Of a DNA stretch of 24,139 bases, positions 7,964 to 15,981 are shown in pieces. The position numbers were made by a program, and so were the translations under genes. Location: contig NZ_JALEXO010000169.1 of assembly GCF_022780145.1 (NCBI RefSeq), forward strand, positions 1 to 24,139. Direction: 5' to 3'. The notes beneath the pieces are model-generated. The model did no database searches. It saw nothing but the letters and a program-made list of their open reading frames with translations, and had not been told where the DNA came from. Positions within the stretch are counted from its first letter, which is position 1; every line of letters begins with the position of its first letter. The stretch is from Intestinibacter sp. GTDB taxonomy: Bacteria > Bacillota > Clostridia > Peptostreptococcales > Peptostreptococcaceae.

Positions 7964-8711
7964 GTTTGAAGTCCTTGTCATATAATTTTGAATTATTATA
8001 TGTAGTTCCTAGAAATTCTCCTACCATTATCAATGCTGTTTTCTTAATTCCATTTTCTTTAACTTTAACTGCTATATCTTCTAAAGTTCCTTTTACTACT
8101 TTTTCATCTGGCCAAGTAGCTTTGTATATTACTGCTATTGGAGTAGTTTTTGGATATCCACCAGCTATTAATTTTTCTACAACCTTTTCAATTTCTTGAA
8201 CTGATAAGAATATTACCATTGAAGTTTGATGCTTAGCAAAAGATTCTATAGAGTCCTTTTCTGGTACTGGAGTTCTACCTTCCATTCTAGTTATAACAAC
8301 ACTTTGAGACACTTCTGGAACTGTGTATTCTACTCCTAGAGCTGATGATGCACCTAAGAAAGAGCTTACTCCTGGTGTGCAGTCGTAATCTATATCTAAT
8401 TTTGCTAAATCTTCAACTTGTTCTCTGATTGAACCGTATATAGAGAAGTCACCTGTTTGTAATCTTACAACAGATTTTCCTGCTTTAATCCCTTTTTCCA
8501 TAACATCTATTATTTCTTCTAATGTCATGTAAGCACTGTCATGTATTTCACAACCTTCTTTACAATATTCAAGAAGCTCTGGATTTACTAATGAGCCTGC
8601 ATATATTACAACATCTGCATTGCTTAGTAATTTATATCCTTTTAATGTTATTAATTCTTTGTCCCCAGGGCCTGCCCCTACAAAATGTACTTTATTAACG
8701 TTAGTATTCAT
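7947..8711 (-). CDS. cbiF: Cobalt-precorrin-4 C11-methyltransferase
   Basis: This 254-residue SAM-dependent tetrapyrrole methylase acts at C11. Family features are FVGAGPGDKELITLKG at 10-25, VVIYAGSLVNPELL from 34, LQTGDFSIYGSIREQ from 84, PGVSSFLGASSALG, and TRMEGRTPVP at 141-150. The AGSLV and TRMEGRTP segments are marks of the CbiF/CobM subgroup. It starts 4 nt after cbiT, and its likely binding site lies within the end of cbiT. Its own 3' end contains the binding site and start of cbiG, so the unit cbiT-cbiF-cbiG-cbiH is tightly packed. Confidence 0.94.
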   Translation of the reverse strand: MNTNVNKVHFVGAGPGDKELITLKGYKLLSNADVVIYAGSLVNPELLEYCKEGCEIHDSAYMTLEEIIDVMEKGIKAGKSVVRLQTGDFSIYGSIREQVEDLAKLDIDYDCTPGVSSFLGASSALGVEYTVPEVSQSVVITRMEGRTPVPEKDSIESFAKHQTSMVIFLSVQEIEKVVEKLIAGGYPKTTPIAVIYKATWPDEKVVKGTLEDIAVKVKENGIKKTALIMVGEFLGTTYNNSKLYDKDFKHEYRK

Positions 8712-8715
8712 TGTC

Positions 8716-9282
8716 CTATTCTACTCCTTTTTCACATGATATTATATATATTGGATTATGAGGTTTGAAATATTCCCCTGGTCCTAATTTTTCAAGCTTT
8801 GAAACGTTTAAAACTGTTACATCTACGTTTTTAAACCCTTTTTCTCTTACTAATCTCAGCATTTCATAAAATGTATCTATTATTATAAAGTTAGCTACAA
8901 GTCTTCCTCCTGGAGCTAGTAATTCCTTAGACCAGTCGACAATTTCTTCTAGCTTCTTTCCTGTTCCTCCAAGGAAAATTGCATCTACTTGTGTATCTAA
9001 ATCTAAATCCACAGGTGCATAAGCCTTTACAACCTCTACATTTGTTAGATTAAAATTTTCTATGTTTTGATTTACTAAATCAAGCGCATCGTCGTTGCGC
9101 TCAATAGCTATAACTCTTAATTTTGGATAATGGTATCCAGCTTCAATAGATATACTACCAGTCCCCGCACCTACATCTATAAAAGTCTTAGCATTTAATA
9201 AATCTAATTTATTTATAGATATAGCTCTAACTTCTTCTTTCGTTATAGGGACTTTTCCTGTTATAAAATCTCTATTCCTCAT
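8716..9282 (-). CDS. cbiT: Cobalt-precorrin-6B C15-methyltransferase (decarboxylating)
   Basis: This is a class I (Rossmann) SAM methyltransferase of 188 residues, unlike the other corrin methylases here. Motif I is IDVGAGTGSISIEAG from about 35, followed by the acidic ribose contact near IAIERNDDA and by LGGTGKKLEEI and GGRLVANF. It methylates C15 and decarboxylates the C12 acetate. In many bacteria it is fused to CbiE as CobL. Here the two are separate genes that overlap by 11 nt (ATG within the cbiE end), which would keep their synthesis matched. Confidence 0.94.
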   Translation of the reverse strand: MRNRDFITGKVPITKEEVRAISINKLDLLNAKTFIDVGAGTGSISIEAGYHYPKLRVIAIERNDDALDLVNQNIENFNLTNVEVVKAYAPVDLDLDTQVDAIFLGGTGKKLEEIVDWSKELLAPGGRLVANFIIIDTFYEMLRLVREKGFKNVDVTVLNVSKLEKLGPGEYFKPHNPIYIISCEKGVE

Positions 9283-9880
9283 CTAATATCACCACTACAT
9301 TCATATCAAATTTTTCAACTGCCAATATATCCTCTGGCTTTCCTATTGTTATTTTTTCATCCTCATAAGATAGGTTTTCGCCTACTACTATAGTCTTATT
9401 TAAATTTCTCTTTTGTATTTCTCTGCTTATCTCGTGAGGACCTATTTTGCTGTCAGTAACCATACAAACCTTCTTATGAGAAAGTATATAATCAAAGTCT
9501 GGTACTTTGCCGTGGCTACTTGTAATATATACATCGTTCATGTCGACAAATATTCTTGAAAATATATATTGAAGTGAACTTATACCAGAAACTATATTTA
9601 AGTGTTTATGTTCTATATTTTTTGAAAGATATTTTCCAATTCCATATATAGAAGGATCTCCAGATGCTATAACAGAAATATTTTTGTCTAGGTTGTTTTG
9701 TATATATTCTAGTATTTCTTTTAAATTTGTAGATAAAACTATTTTTTCTCCCTTGAAATCACTTATAGACTCAAGGTTTCTTCTTCCTCCGATTACTACA
9801 TCAGATGAATAGATTAATTTTTCACCTAATTTAGTAATATAATCTGTATTTCCAGGTCCTAAACCTATGATATTAATCAT
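9272..9880 (-). CDS. cbiE: Cobalt-precorrin-7 C5-methyltransferase
   Basis: This short tetrapyrrole methylase of 202 residues, the usual CbiE length, has INIIGLGPGNTDYIT at the N terminus, DVVIGGRRNLE, VIASGDPSIYGIGKYL, and IVSGISSLQYIFSR. It methylates C5 of the corrin ring. It shares ATGA with the stop of cbiD (4-nt overlap) and overlaps cbiT by 11 nt, so it is translationally linked on both sides. CbiE and CbiT together equal the aerobic fusion protein CobL. Confidence 0.92.
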   Translation of the reverse strand: MINIIGLGPGNTDYITKLGEKLIYSSDVVIGGRRNLESISDFKGEKIVLSTNLKEILEYIQNNLDKNISVIASGDPSIYGIGKYLSKNIEHKHLNIVSGISSLQYIFSRIFVDMNDVYITSSHGKVPDFDYILSHKKVCMVTDSKIGPHEISREIQKRNLNKTIVVGENLSYEDEKITIGKPEDILAVEKFDMNVVVILDEE

Positions 9881-11028
9881 TTGAATACCTCCACTATAGA
9901 ATCTGCATTGTCTGATTTTCCTAGATAGGATTTGTCCATTCTAAACATATACACACCTACTTCTATATCGTCATCACCTAGATGTTGTTTTACTCTATCT
10001 CTGCATTTGTTGCATAAAATCTCGTAGACACCTGTGTATTCGCTCTTATCTATTATCTCAACTGCTCCTTCTGCTGTCACACATTCGTTTATTTGTTTTA
10101 AAAATTCAACTGGTGCTCCCATAAGTGCCAAATTAGCAATCATAATTTCATTTCTAGCATCAGCGACTTTGCTATGAGTTTGAAATATACCAGCGGCAAC
10201 TTTTATAAATTTGCCGATATGCCCAGCTAAAAGTAACTTTTTATATCCTAGACGCTTTGCTTCCATAAGCATATAGCCTACAAAATTACTCATTCTGACT
10301 ACATATTTAATATCTAAACCGAGCTCATTTTGGACGAATTCTTCTCCATGATTTCCTGGAACTAGTATAATTTTGTCCAAGCCCTGTTCTCTTTTCATCT
10401 CAAGCTCTAAAGATAGAGATTTTTTCCAACCTTCATCACTCATAGGTTCAACTATTCCTGAAGTCCCTAAGATAGATATTCCTCCGACTATTCCAAGTCT
10501 AGGATTGAAGGTCTTTTTAGCAATTTCAACTCCTTGTGGTGCGTATATAGTAATTTTTAGTGTTTTTGTTTTGTCTATATATGTATTTAAATCTGTCCCC
10601 AAAACCTTGTGGATTTCTGTTTTTATCATGCTCATAGGTACTGGATTGATAGCTGATTTTCCAACCTCAACCTTTAATCCCTTTTTAGTGACTGTACCTA
10701 CTCCTATGCCTCCTGTAACATAAATATCTTCACCTTCATTGACTCTGTCTATCATCTCAGCCTTTGCAAAAATATCCATAGTATGAGTTGCATCGATATC
10801 GTCTCCACCGTCTTTTTTTATGGAACAAATAGCATAGTCTTTGTTTATTTCTATATTTTCAGGCTTTAGTGTCAAATAGATTCCCTTTGGTGTATCTATG
10901 TTAACTGACTCTAATTTTTTTTGAGTAACTAGCATATAAGTTGCAGCCTTTGATGCTGCAGCGGCACAAGATCCCGTTGTATATCCTCTTCTGTATTTTT
11001 TTCCGTCTATATATACATATTCTTCCAT
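9877..11028 (-). CDS. cbiD: Cobalt-precorrin-5B C1-methyltransferase
   Basis: CbiD is specific to the anaerobic pathway and methylates C1; it is unrelated to the tetrapyrrole methylase fold. The family mark YTTGSCAAAASKAA lies at 16-29, followed by KKDGGDDIDATHTMDI, VTGGIGVGTVTKKGL, NPVPMSMI, GISILGTSGIVEPMS, PGNHGEEF and AGHIGKFIKVAAGIFQTHS. Length is 383 residues, normal. It begins 8 nt after cbiC and overlaps the cbiE start by 4 nt. Together with cbiG and cbiK it identifies the early-cobalt route firmly. Confidence 0.95.
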   Translation of the reverse strand: MEEYVYIDGKKYRRGYTTGSCAAAASKAATYMLVTQKKLESVNIDTPKGIYLTLKPENIEINKDYAICSIKKDGGDDIDATHTMDIFAKAEMIDRVNEGEDIYVTGGIGVGTVTKKGLKVEVGKSAINPVPMSMIKTEIHKVLGTDLNTYIDKTKTLKITIYAPQGVEIAKKTFNPRLGIVGGISILGTSGIVEPMSDEGWKKSLSLELEMKREQGLDKIILVPGNHGEEFVQNELGLDIKYVVRMSNFVGYMLMEAKRLGYKKLLLAGHIGKFIKVAAGIFQTHSKVADARNEIMIANLALMGAPVEFLKQINECVTAEGAVEIIDKSEYTGVYEILCNKCRDRVKQHLGDDDIEVGVYMFRMDKSYLGKSDNADSIVEVFK

Positions 11029-11036
11029 AGTACTAC

Positions 11037-11666
11037 CTACATTGTATATAATATGGCATTAACTATTGCAGCAGCTAGGTTACTACCACCTTTTCTGCCT
11101 TCTGATACTATATAAGGTATTTCTGTTTGTTCTAGTGCATATTTTGATTCAGCAGCACCGACAAATCCAACTGGAACACCTACTACTGCATCTACACTAC
11201 ATCCAGCATTGAACATTTCTATAACCTTGTATAAAGCTGTTGGTGCATTTCCAAGAACGAATATTTTTCTGCCTTCATCCTTCATAGCTAATTCAACTGC
11301 TGCCATAGAACGAGTTATTCCCTTTTCTTTGGCTAGTTCTTTAGTTCTTTCATCTGCAACTAGACATTTATATTCACAGCCTAATGCATTTAATCTAGTT
11401 TTATTGATTCCACTTAAAGCCATGTTAGTATCTGTGTATATTGTGCATTTATTTTTTAATGCATCTATTATTTTATCCACAGCAGTTTCTGATATTTTTA
11501 ATATGTCTAAGTATTCGAAATCTGCACTTGTGTGGATACATCTTTTGATTATTTTTTCTTCTATTTCATTTTTAAATTTGTATCCTGGTCTAATATCGTC
11601 TATTATTCCTTGAATTATTTCAAAACTTCTAGTTTCTATCATTTTTGGGTCTTTAATATATTCCAT
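11037..11666 (-). CDS. cbiC: Cobalt-precorrin-8 methylmutase
   Basis: The enzyme moves the methyl group from C11 to C12, giving cobyrinate. The protein of 209 residues has the expected histidine in RCIHTSADFEYL (H45), a DTNMALSGIN segment, GNAPTALYKVIEM, VGVPVGFVGAAESK and the C-terminal RKGGSNLAAAIVNA. The start is ATG with GGAGG 7 nt upstream. Both lie within the end of pduX, giving a 28-nt overlap, one of the longest in the operon. This closes the series of ring-modifying genes. Confidence 0.95.
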   Translation of the reverse strand: MEYIKDPKMIETRSFEIIQGIIDDIRPGYKFKNEIEEKIIKRCIHTSADFEYLDILKISETAVDKIIDALKNKCTIYTDTNMALSGINKTRLNALGCEYKCLVADERTKELAKEKGITRSMAAVELAMKDEGRKIFVLGNAPTALYKVIEMFNAGCSVDAVVGVPVGFVGAAESKYALEQTEIPYIVSEGRKGGSNLAAAIVNAILYTM

Positions 11667-12541
11667 TCTACTTCCTCCCTAACTTTTCCATCAATAATAT
11701 CTGATGTGTATATTTTTTTGTAGTATTTTGATATTTGAATGTCTCTCAAATATTGAATTACTCTCTTATCATCCATTTCCTTATCCATCAAAATTCCAAT
11801 AACTGTACCACTATGAGCAATATTTACCCCATAACATCCAAATTTATCGGAAATTTCTATAATTTCCTTTAGAAATGGCTTTTTATGTATATTTTCATTT
11901 GCCAAACTGCTGTATGTGCAAGCTTTTCCAACTAAACTCAGATTATTTCTCGCCAAACCCTCATCTAATAGTGAAAAAGATTCTTTGATTATTTCTTTGT
12001 TTTGCATCTTATACATTCTGTAATTTGGAGTCATTCTAATCGACTTTGTATCTAAAATATCATCTGGCTCCAATATAACTACTTTAGCATTATCAATACC
12101 ACCCATATATTTTTTTATATCTGCTGTAAGCGGATTAAATATGCTGTGTCTATTCAACAACAACGAATCCGTAGCTTCTATTTTTACTGCCAATTTTGAA
12201 ATTTCCTCGCCAGTCAAGCTCTTACCTAACATAGATAATGTCGCTTTTATTGTAGCTCCAATATCTGCAGTGGAACTCGCCATTCCCTTTCCTACAGGTA
12301 TTTGACTGTTTATATTTAGTGATATTTTTTTACTTTCCTCCACAGGTATATTGAATTTTTCAAATACAAGCTCCATAGCTCGTCTCGATTTTCTAGGTCC
12401 TGTGTGGATAACTTCCTTACCTTCTTCTAAAGTTGCCACTGAAAATAAATTAATCGCATATGATGATAAATACTCTTCATTATCTAAAACTCCCTGTACA
12501 AACTCGCCACAAGACGCTGGACATACTCCGTAAAATTTCAT
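11639..12541 (-). CDS. pduX: L-threonine kinase (GHMP family, PduX type)
   Basis: PduX phosphorylates L-threonine at the expense of ATP; the product is the substrate of CobD on the way to the aminopropanol arm. The 300-residue protein starts FYGVCPASCGEFVQG, a mark of the PduX branch. It carries the GHMP phosphate-binding loop PVGKGMASSTAD at 82-93 and a C-terminal VNIAHSGTVIGIL. It lies 4 nt after cobD, the next enzyme of that branch, which supports threonine kinase over other GHMP kinases. No propanediol-use genes are near, so its role here is cobamide synthesis. Its end overlaps cbiC by 28 nt. Confidence 0.9.
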   Translation of the reverse strand: MKFYGVCPASCGEFVQGVLDNEEYLSSYAINLFSVATLEEGKEVIHTGPRKSRRAMELVFEKFNIPVEESKKISLNINSQIPVGKGMASSTADIGATIKATLSMLGKSLTGEEISKLAVKIEATDSLLLNRHSIFNPLTADIKKYMGGIDNAKVVILEPDDILDTKSIRMTPNYRMYKMQNKEIIKESFSLLDEGLARNNLSLVGKACTYSSLANENIHKKPFLKEIIEISDKFGCYGVNIAHSGTVIGILMDKEMDDKRVIQYLRDIQISKYYKKIYTSDIIDGKVREEVEWNILKTQK

Positions 12542-12545
12542 ACGA

Positions 12546-13613
12546 TTATCCCAGTGTTTTTCTCAATGCTTCTATTAAAATTTTATTATCCTCGTGACCT
12601 TTTATAGCCACTCTGAAGTAGCCCTTATCAAGACCAATAAAATTCGAAGCATCTCTTATAAGTATGTTGTACTTCTCAAAAAGCTCTAGCTTTAGTGAAT
12701 TTGACTCACCATCTTCTAATTTTATAAGAACAAAATTTGTATCTGTATCGTAAACTTTTAATTTCGGTATGTTTCTTAACTCTTGTAACATAAATTTTCT
12801 TTCATTTACATAGTATTCCTTGCTACTAGATATATAATCCTTATCCTTGAATAAGTAATTAGATAAATTTTCTGCAAATGAGTTTATAGTCCAAGGCTCT
12901 TTATATTCATATATATTTTTTATAATTTGCGTGTTGCTAGTAACACCGTATCCTAATCTAAGACCTGGCATTCCAAAGAACTTAGTCACAGCCTTTAAAA
13001 TAAATAAATTTTCTGTTTGATTTATTCTACCTATTAAACTGTATTTCTCCTCTTCCCCTACAAACTCCATAAAAGTTTCATCCACAATTAAAAGCTTATC
13101 GTTTTCGATCATCAAGTCTAATAATTCATTTAGATCCTTAACCTTCCCATTTGGATTGTTGGGATTGCAGACAAATAAACTATCAAACCTGTTCATATTA
13201 TTTTGTATCTCATCTAAATCAATGCTAAAATTATTTTCTTCCTTTAAATGAAAGTCTACTACTTCTAAATTATTTAATTTAGCCCCTCTACCGTATTCAG
13301 AAAAAGTAGGATTTAAAATCGCAATTCTCTTTTTTATACTCTTCATAAGCAGATATATAATCTCTGTAGCTCCATTGCCTGGAATTATCAGCTCGCTATC
13401 TACATTTATATATTCAGAAATGTTATTTCTCAAATTAGTATAATTTATATCTGGATAACTTCTACTTTTTTCTAACCCTTCCAAAACATATTTTCCTAAA
13501 TTGGAAATTATATGTGGATTTACATTTGAACTAAAATCGATTATGTCCTTTTCGTCCTTTCCAAACTGCTTAGCCATATTGTCGACATTAGCTCCATGAC
13601 CTAAATCCTTCAT
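12546..13613 (-). CDS. cobD: L-threonine-O-3-phosphate decarboxylase
   Basis: This is a fold-type I PLP enzyme related to histidinol-phosphate aminotransferases that yields (R)-1-amino-2-propanol phosphate for CbiB. It shows IDFSSNVNP near the start, PGNGATEIIYLL, CNPNNPNGK, VDETFMEF (PLP-contacting aspartate) and AVTKFFGMPGLRLGYG, with the Schiff-base lysine at K211. I start it at the ATG at 13613 (355 residues), which has AGGAGG 6 nt upstream. The ATG at 13628 has none and adds only five residues. A histidinol-phosphate aminotransferase is the alternative by family, but the DLGHGANVD N terminus and the neighbours pduX and cbiB favour CobD. It lacks the cysteine-rich C-terminal extension seen in some homologues. 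Confidence 0.92.
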   Translation of the reverse strand: MKDLGHGANVDNMAKQFGKDEKDIIDFSSNVNPHIISNLGKYVLEGLEKSRSYPDINYTNLRNNISEYINVDSELIIPGNGATEIIYLLMKSIKKRIAILNPTFSEYGRGAKLNNLEVVDFHLKEENNFSIDLDEIQNNMNRFDSLFVCNPNNPNGKVKDLNELLDLMIENDKLLIVDETFMEFVGEEEKYSLIGRINQTENLFILKAVTKFFGMPGLRLGYGVTSNTQIIKNIYEYKEPWTINSFAENLSNYLFKDKDYISSSKEYYVNERKFMLQELRNIPKLKVYDTDTNFVLIKLEDGESNSLKLELFEKYNILIRDASNFIGLDKGYFRVAIKGHEDNKILIEALRKTLG

Positions 13614-13637
13614 ACGAATCCTCCTCATAACAAGTAA

Positions 13638-14597
13638 TTACATAATAATCATATATATTAATATGTAAAATAATGTAAATACTAACATAGATGTCAAAGA
13701 TGTAGCATATAGAATTTTATTTGTTCTAGCTATATCTTCTACTTCTATTTCTCTAGTTTTATCTCCAATAGTTGGCTTATAAACTACCTCTCCAAAATAA
13801 ACATTTGTACCACCTAATTGGATTCCAAGCGCTCCTGCTACTGCACCTTCTGAAAAAGCACAGTTAGGACTTTTGTGATTTTTTCTATCTCTGATAGCTA
13901 TCTTGAAACAATTTTTATAATCATTTCTTAAGAAGAAATTTCCTATAGTAAATAAAATAACCGCTATTCTAGAAGGAATATAATTTGCTATATCGTCAAT
14001 TTTTGCTGAAGCAAAGCCTATATGAAGATATTTTTCATTTTTATATCCTACACTTGAATCCAATGTATTAATCGCTTTGTATGCCATAGCAAGTGGTGCT
14101 CCACCTATGAAGGCATAAAATAATGGTGCAATTAATCCATCTACAGTATTTTCTGCAACTGTTTCTACTGTTGCCCTTATTATTTCTTTTTCGTCTAAAT
14201 TAGCTGTATCTCTACCTACTATGTAAGATAATTGAGTTCTAGATTTTTGAAGATCACCTGTTTTTAGAACCTCGTAAATCTTTTTAGCTTCATCCTTTAA
14301 GCATTTAGTAGCCAAAGTCGTATAAATCACAATCGAATTTATTATAACATAAACTACTGTATTAAATCTTGCCAACCTCATAACTAAATAGGTTACTGCA
14401 AAAGTTGTTCCAACAGTTACGAACCACAAGAAAAACCCGCCTATCTTTAAACCTTTATCTGTCTTTGCTGTTTTTCTTACGAAATTTTCTACAACCTTTA
14501 TTAATTTTCCTATGTATTTAACTGGATGAGGAAATGAATAAGGGTCTCCTATAATTAAATCTATAATGTATCCTATATATAATGATAAAAGTCTCAT
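13638..14597 (-). CDS. cbiB: Adenosylcobinamide-phosphate synthase
   Basis: This is an integral membrane protein of 319 residues that couples aminopropanol phosphate to the propionate side chain of adenosylcobyrate. Hydrophobic segments are seen at about 3-17, 52-75, 78-96, 157-175 and 298-318. Conserved soluble stretches are IGDPYSFPHPVKYIG near the N terminus, SYIVGRDT, ETVAENTVDGLIAP, KAINTLDSSVGYK and SPNCAFSEGAVAGALGI. The ATG lies one base after the cbiA stop. Its likely binding site, AAAGGGA, is within the last codons of cbiA, so it depends on translation of cbiA. Confidence 0.94.
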   Translation of the reverse strand: MRLLSLYIGYIIDLIIGDPYSFPHPVKYIGKLIKVVENFVRKTAKTDKGLKIGGFFLWFVTVGTTFAVTYLVMRLARFNTVVYVIINSIVIYTTLATKCLKDEAKKIYEVLKTGDLQKSRTQLSYIVGRDTANLDEKEIIRATVETVAENTVDGLIAPLFYAFIGGAPLAMAYKAINTLDSSVGYKNEKYLHIGFASAKIDDIANYIPSRIAVILFTIGNFFLRNDYKNCFKIAIRDRKNHKSPNCAFSEGAVAGALGIQLGGTNVYFGEVVYKPTIGDKTREIEVEDIARTNKILYATSLTSMLVFTLFYILIYMIIM

Positions 14598-14598
14598 T

Positions 14599-15963
14599 TT
14601 ATTTATTTCCCTTTTCTAAAAAGTTTGCTATACAATCTAAATTATTGTAAAAATGTGTATGTAAATAAGTCGCTAGAGTATTTCCTATACTATACCCACC
14701 ATCCCATGTATCAGTGACTATTCCGTTTTTTTCCTTTGTCATTTCATAGGCACAAGGCTCTTCGCTTTCAAATATTGAATGGTGAAACTCATGACCTTTT
14801 ATAACTTGACCTTTTTTAGCTAGAACTGTATCTACCTTTGCCTTTCCATTGCAATATCCAAATCTCTTAAGTGATGATGTCATCTTGCTTGTTCCTTTAA
14901 ATATTCCTACCATATCAAATAATTCTTTGTTTTGATCCTCTAACTTTTCACCTAGATACATCAATCCTCCACATTCTGCATATATTGGAATATTATTTTT
15001 GTGAGCTTCTAATATAGACTCTTTCATAGATTTGTTGTCGTGAAGTTCCTTTGCAAATATTTCTGGGAAGCCTCCACCTATGTAAATATAATCTGCATTA
15101 GGTACTTTTTTGTCCTCCATTGGACTAAAGTATTTAATTTCTAATCCTAGTTTTTCTAATAGCTCTATGTTTTCTCTATAGTAGAAATTAAATGCTTTAT
15201 CAAAGGCAATTGCTATAGATTTATTTTCTACTTTATGCTCATCTACAAATTTATCTAAGTTAAAATTGCTTTCTATTTCTTCTGTTTCTGATAATTCTAT
15301 TATTCTATCTACATCTATATACTTTTCTATTTCATCCGCTAGATTATCAAATTTTTGCTTTAAAGAATCCATCTCTACACTTGGGATTAGTCCTAAATGT
15401 CTAGATTCTAGTGAGAAGCTTTTGTTCGGTGGGAAATATCCTAAAACTTCTATTCCTGTATATTTTTCAATGGCGCTTTTTAAAGTTTTGTAGTGACTTT
15501 CACTTTTTACATTATTTGTTATAACACCTTTTATATTTACATTTTCATCTAGCATCTTATATCCCAACACCATAGCTGCTGCAGAAGCTGCCATTGCTTT
15601 TGCATTTATAACTAATATAACCGGCTCCTTTAATATTTTTGATGTATAAGAGCTTGTACAATCGTCTAAATCTATTCCGTATCCATCGTATAATCCCATT
15701 ACTCCTTCTACAACAGATATATCAGCATCCTTAGAAGCCTCCTTTACTATATACTTGATTTTTTCGTCCTCAAGCATATATGAATCTAAGTTTCTAGAAT
15801 ATCTTCCTGTTATAAAAGTATGATAAGAAGGATCTATATAGTCAGGACCTACCTTAAAAGGCTGCACCTTTAAATTTCTCTTTGTAAGTGCCTGCATTAT
15901 CCCCAATGAAATAGTAGTTTTTCCGACACCACTATTTGTTCCTGCAATTAAAATTTTTTTCAT
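14599..15963 (-). CDS. cbiA: Cobyrinate a,c-diamide synthase
   Basis: This ATP- and glutamine-dependent enzyme amidates the a and c side chains of cobyrinate. The N-terminal domain has the P-loop GTNSGVGKTT (residues 8-17) and FKVGPDYIDPSYH. The C-terminal glutamine amidotransferase domain has IYIGGGFPEIFA and the nucleophile elbow YAECGGLMYLG (C331), with a late histidine region HEFHHSIFE. A GTG three codons upstream opens a longer frame, but the ATG at 15963 has AGGTGG 5 nt before it and is the better start (454 residues). It follows cbiP by about 18 nt. CbiA and CbiP are paralogous amidases acting on the same macrocycle. Confidence 0.95.
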   Translation of the reverse strand: MKKILIAGTNSGVGKTTISLGIMQALTKRNLKVQPFKVGPDYIDPSYHTFITGRYSRNLDSYMLEDEKIKYIVKEASKDADISVVEGVMGLYDGYGIDLDDCTSSYTSKILKEPVILVINAKAMAASAAAMVLGYKMLDENVNIKGVITNNVKSESHYKTLKSAIEKYTGIEVLGYFPPNKSFSLESRHLGLIPSVEMDSLKQKFDNLADEIEKYIDVDRIIELSETEEIESNFNLDKFVDEHKVENKSIAIAFDKAFNFYYRENIELLEKLGLEIKYFSPMEDKKVPNADYIYIGGGFPEIFAKELHDNKSMKESILEAHKNNIPIYAECGGLMYLGEKLEDQNKELFDMVGIFKGTSKMTSSLKRFGYCNGKAKVDTVLAKKGQVIKGHEFHHSIFESEEPCAYEMTKEKNGIVTDTWDGGYSIGNTLATYLHTHFYNNLDCIANFLEKGNK

Positions 15964-15981
15964 TTTTACCACCTATTATTT

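Noticed and set aside
7964..7981. Upstream ATG for cbiG inside cbiF
   Set aside because: No binding site, while the inner ATG at 7963 has AAGGA at 8 nt.
11209..11613. Plus-strand open frame of 134 codons
   Set aside because: Antisense to cbiC, which has all its family motifs.
13614..13628. Upstream ATG for cobD
   Set aside because: No ribosome binding site; AGGAGG lies between this ATG and the preferred one.
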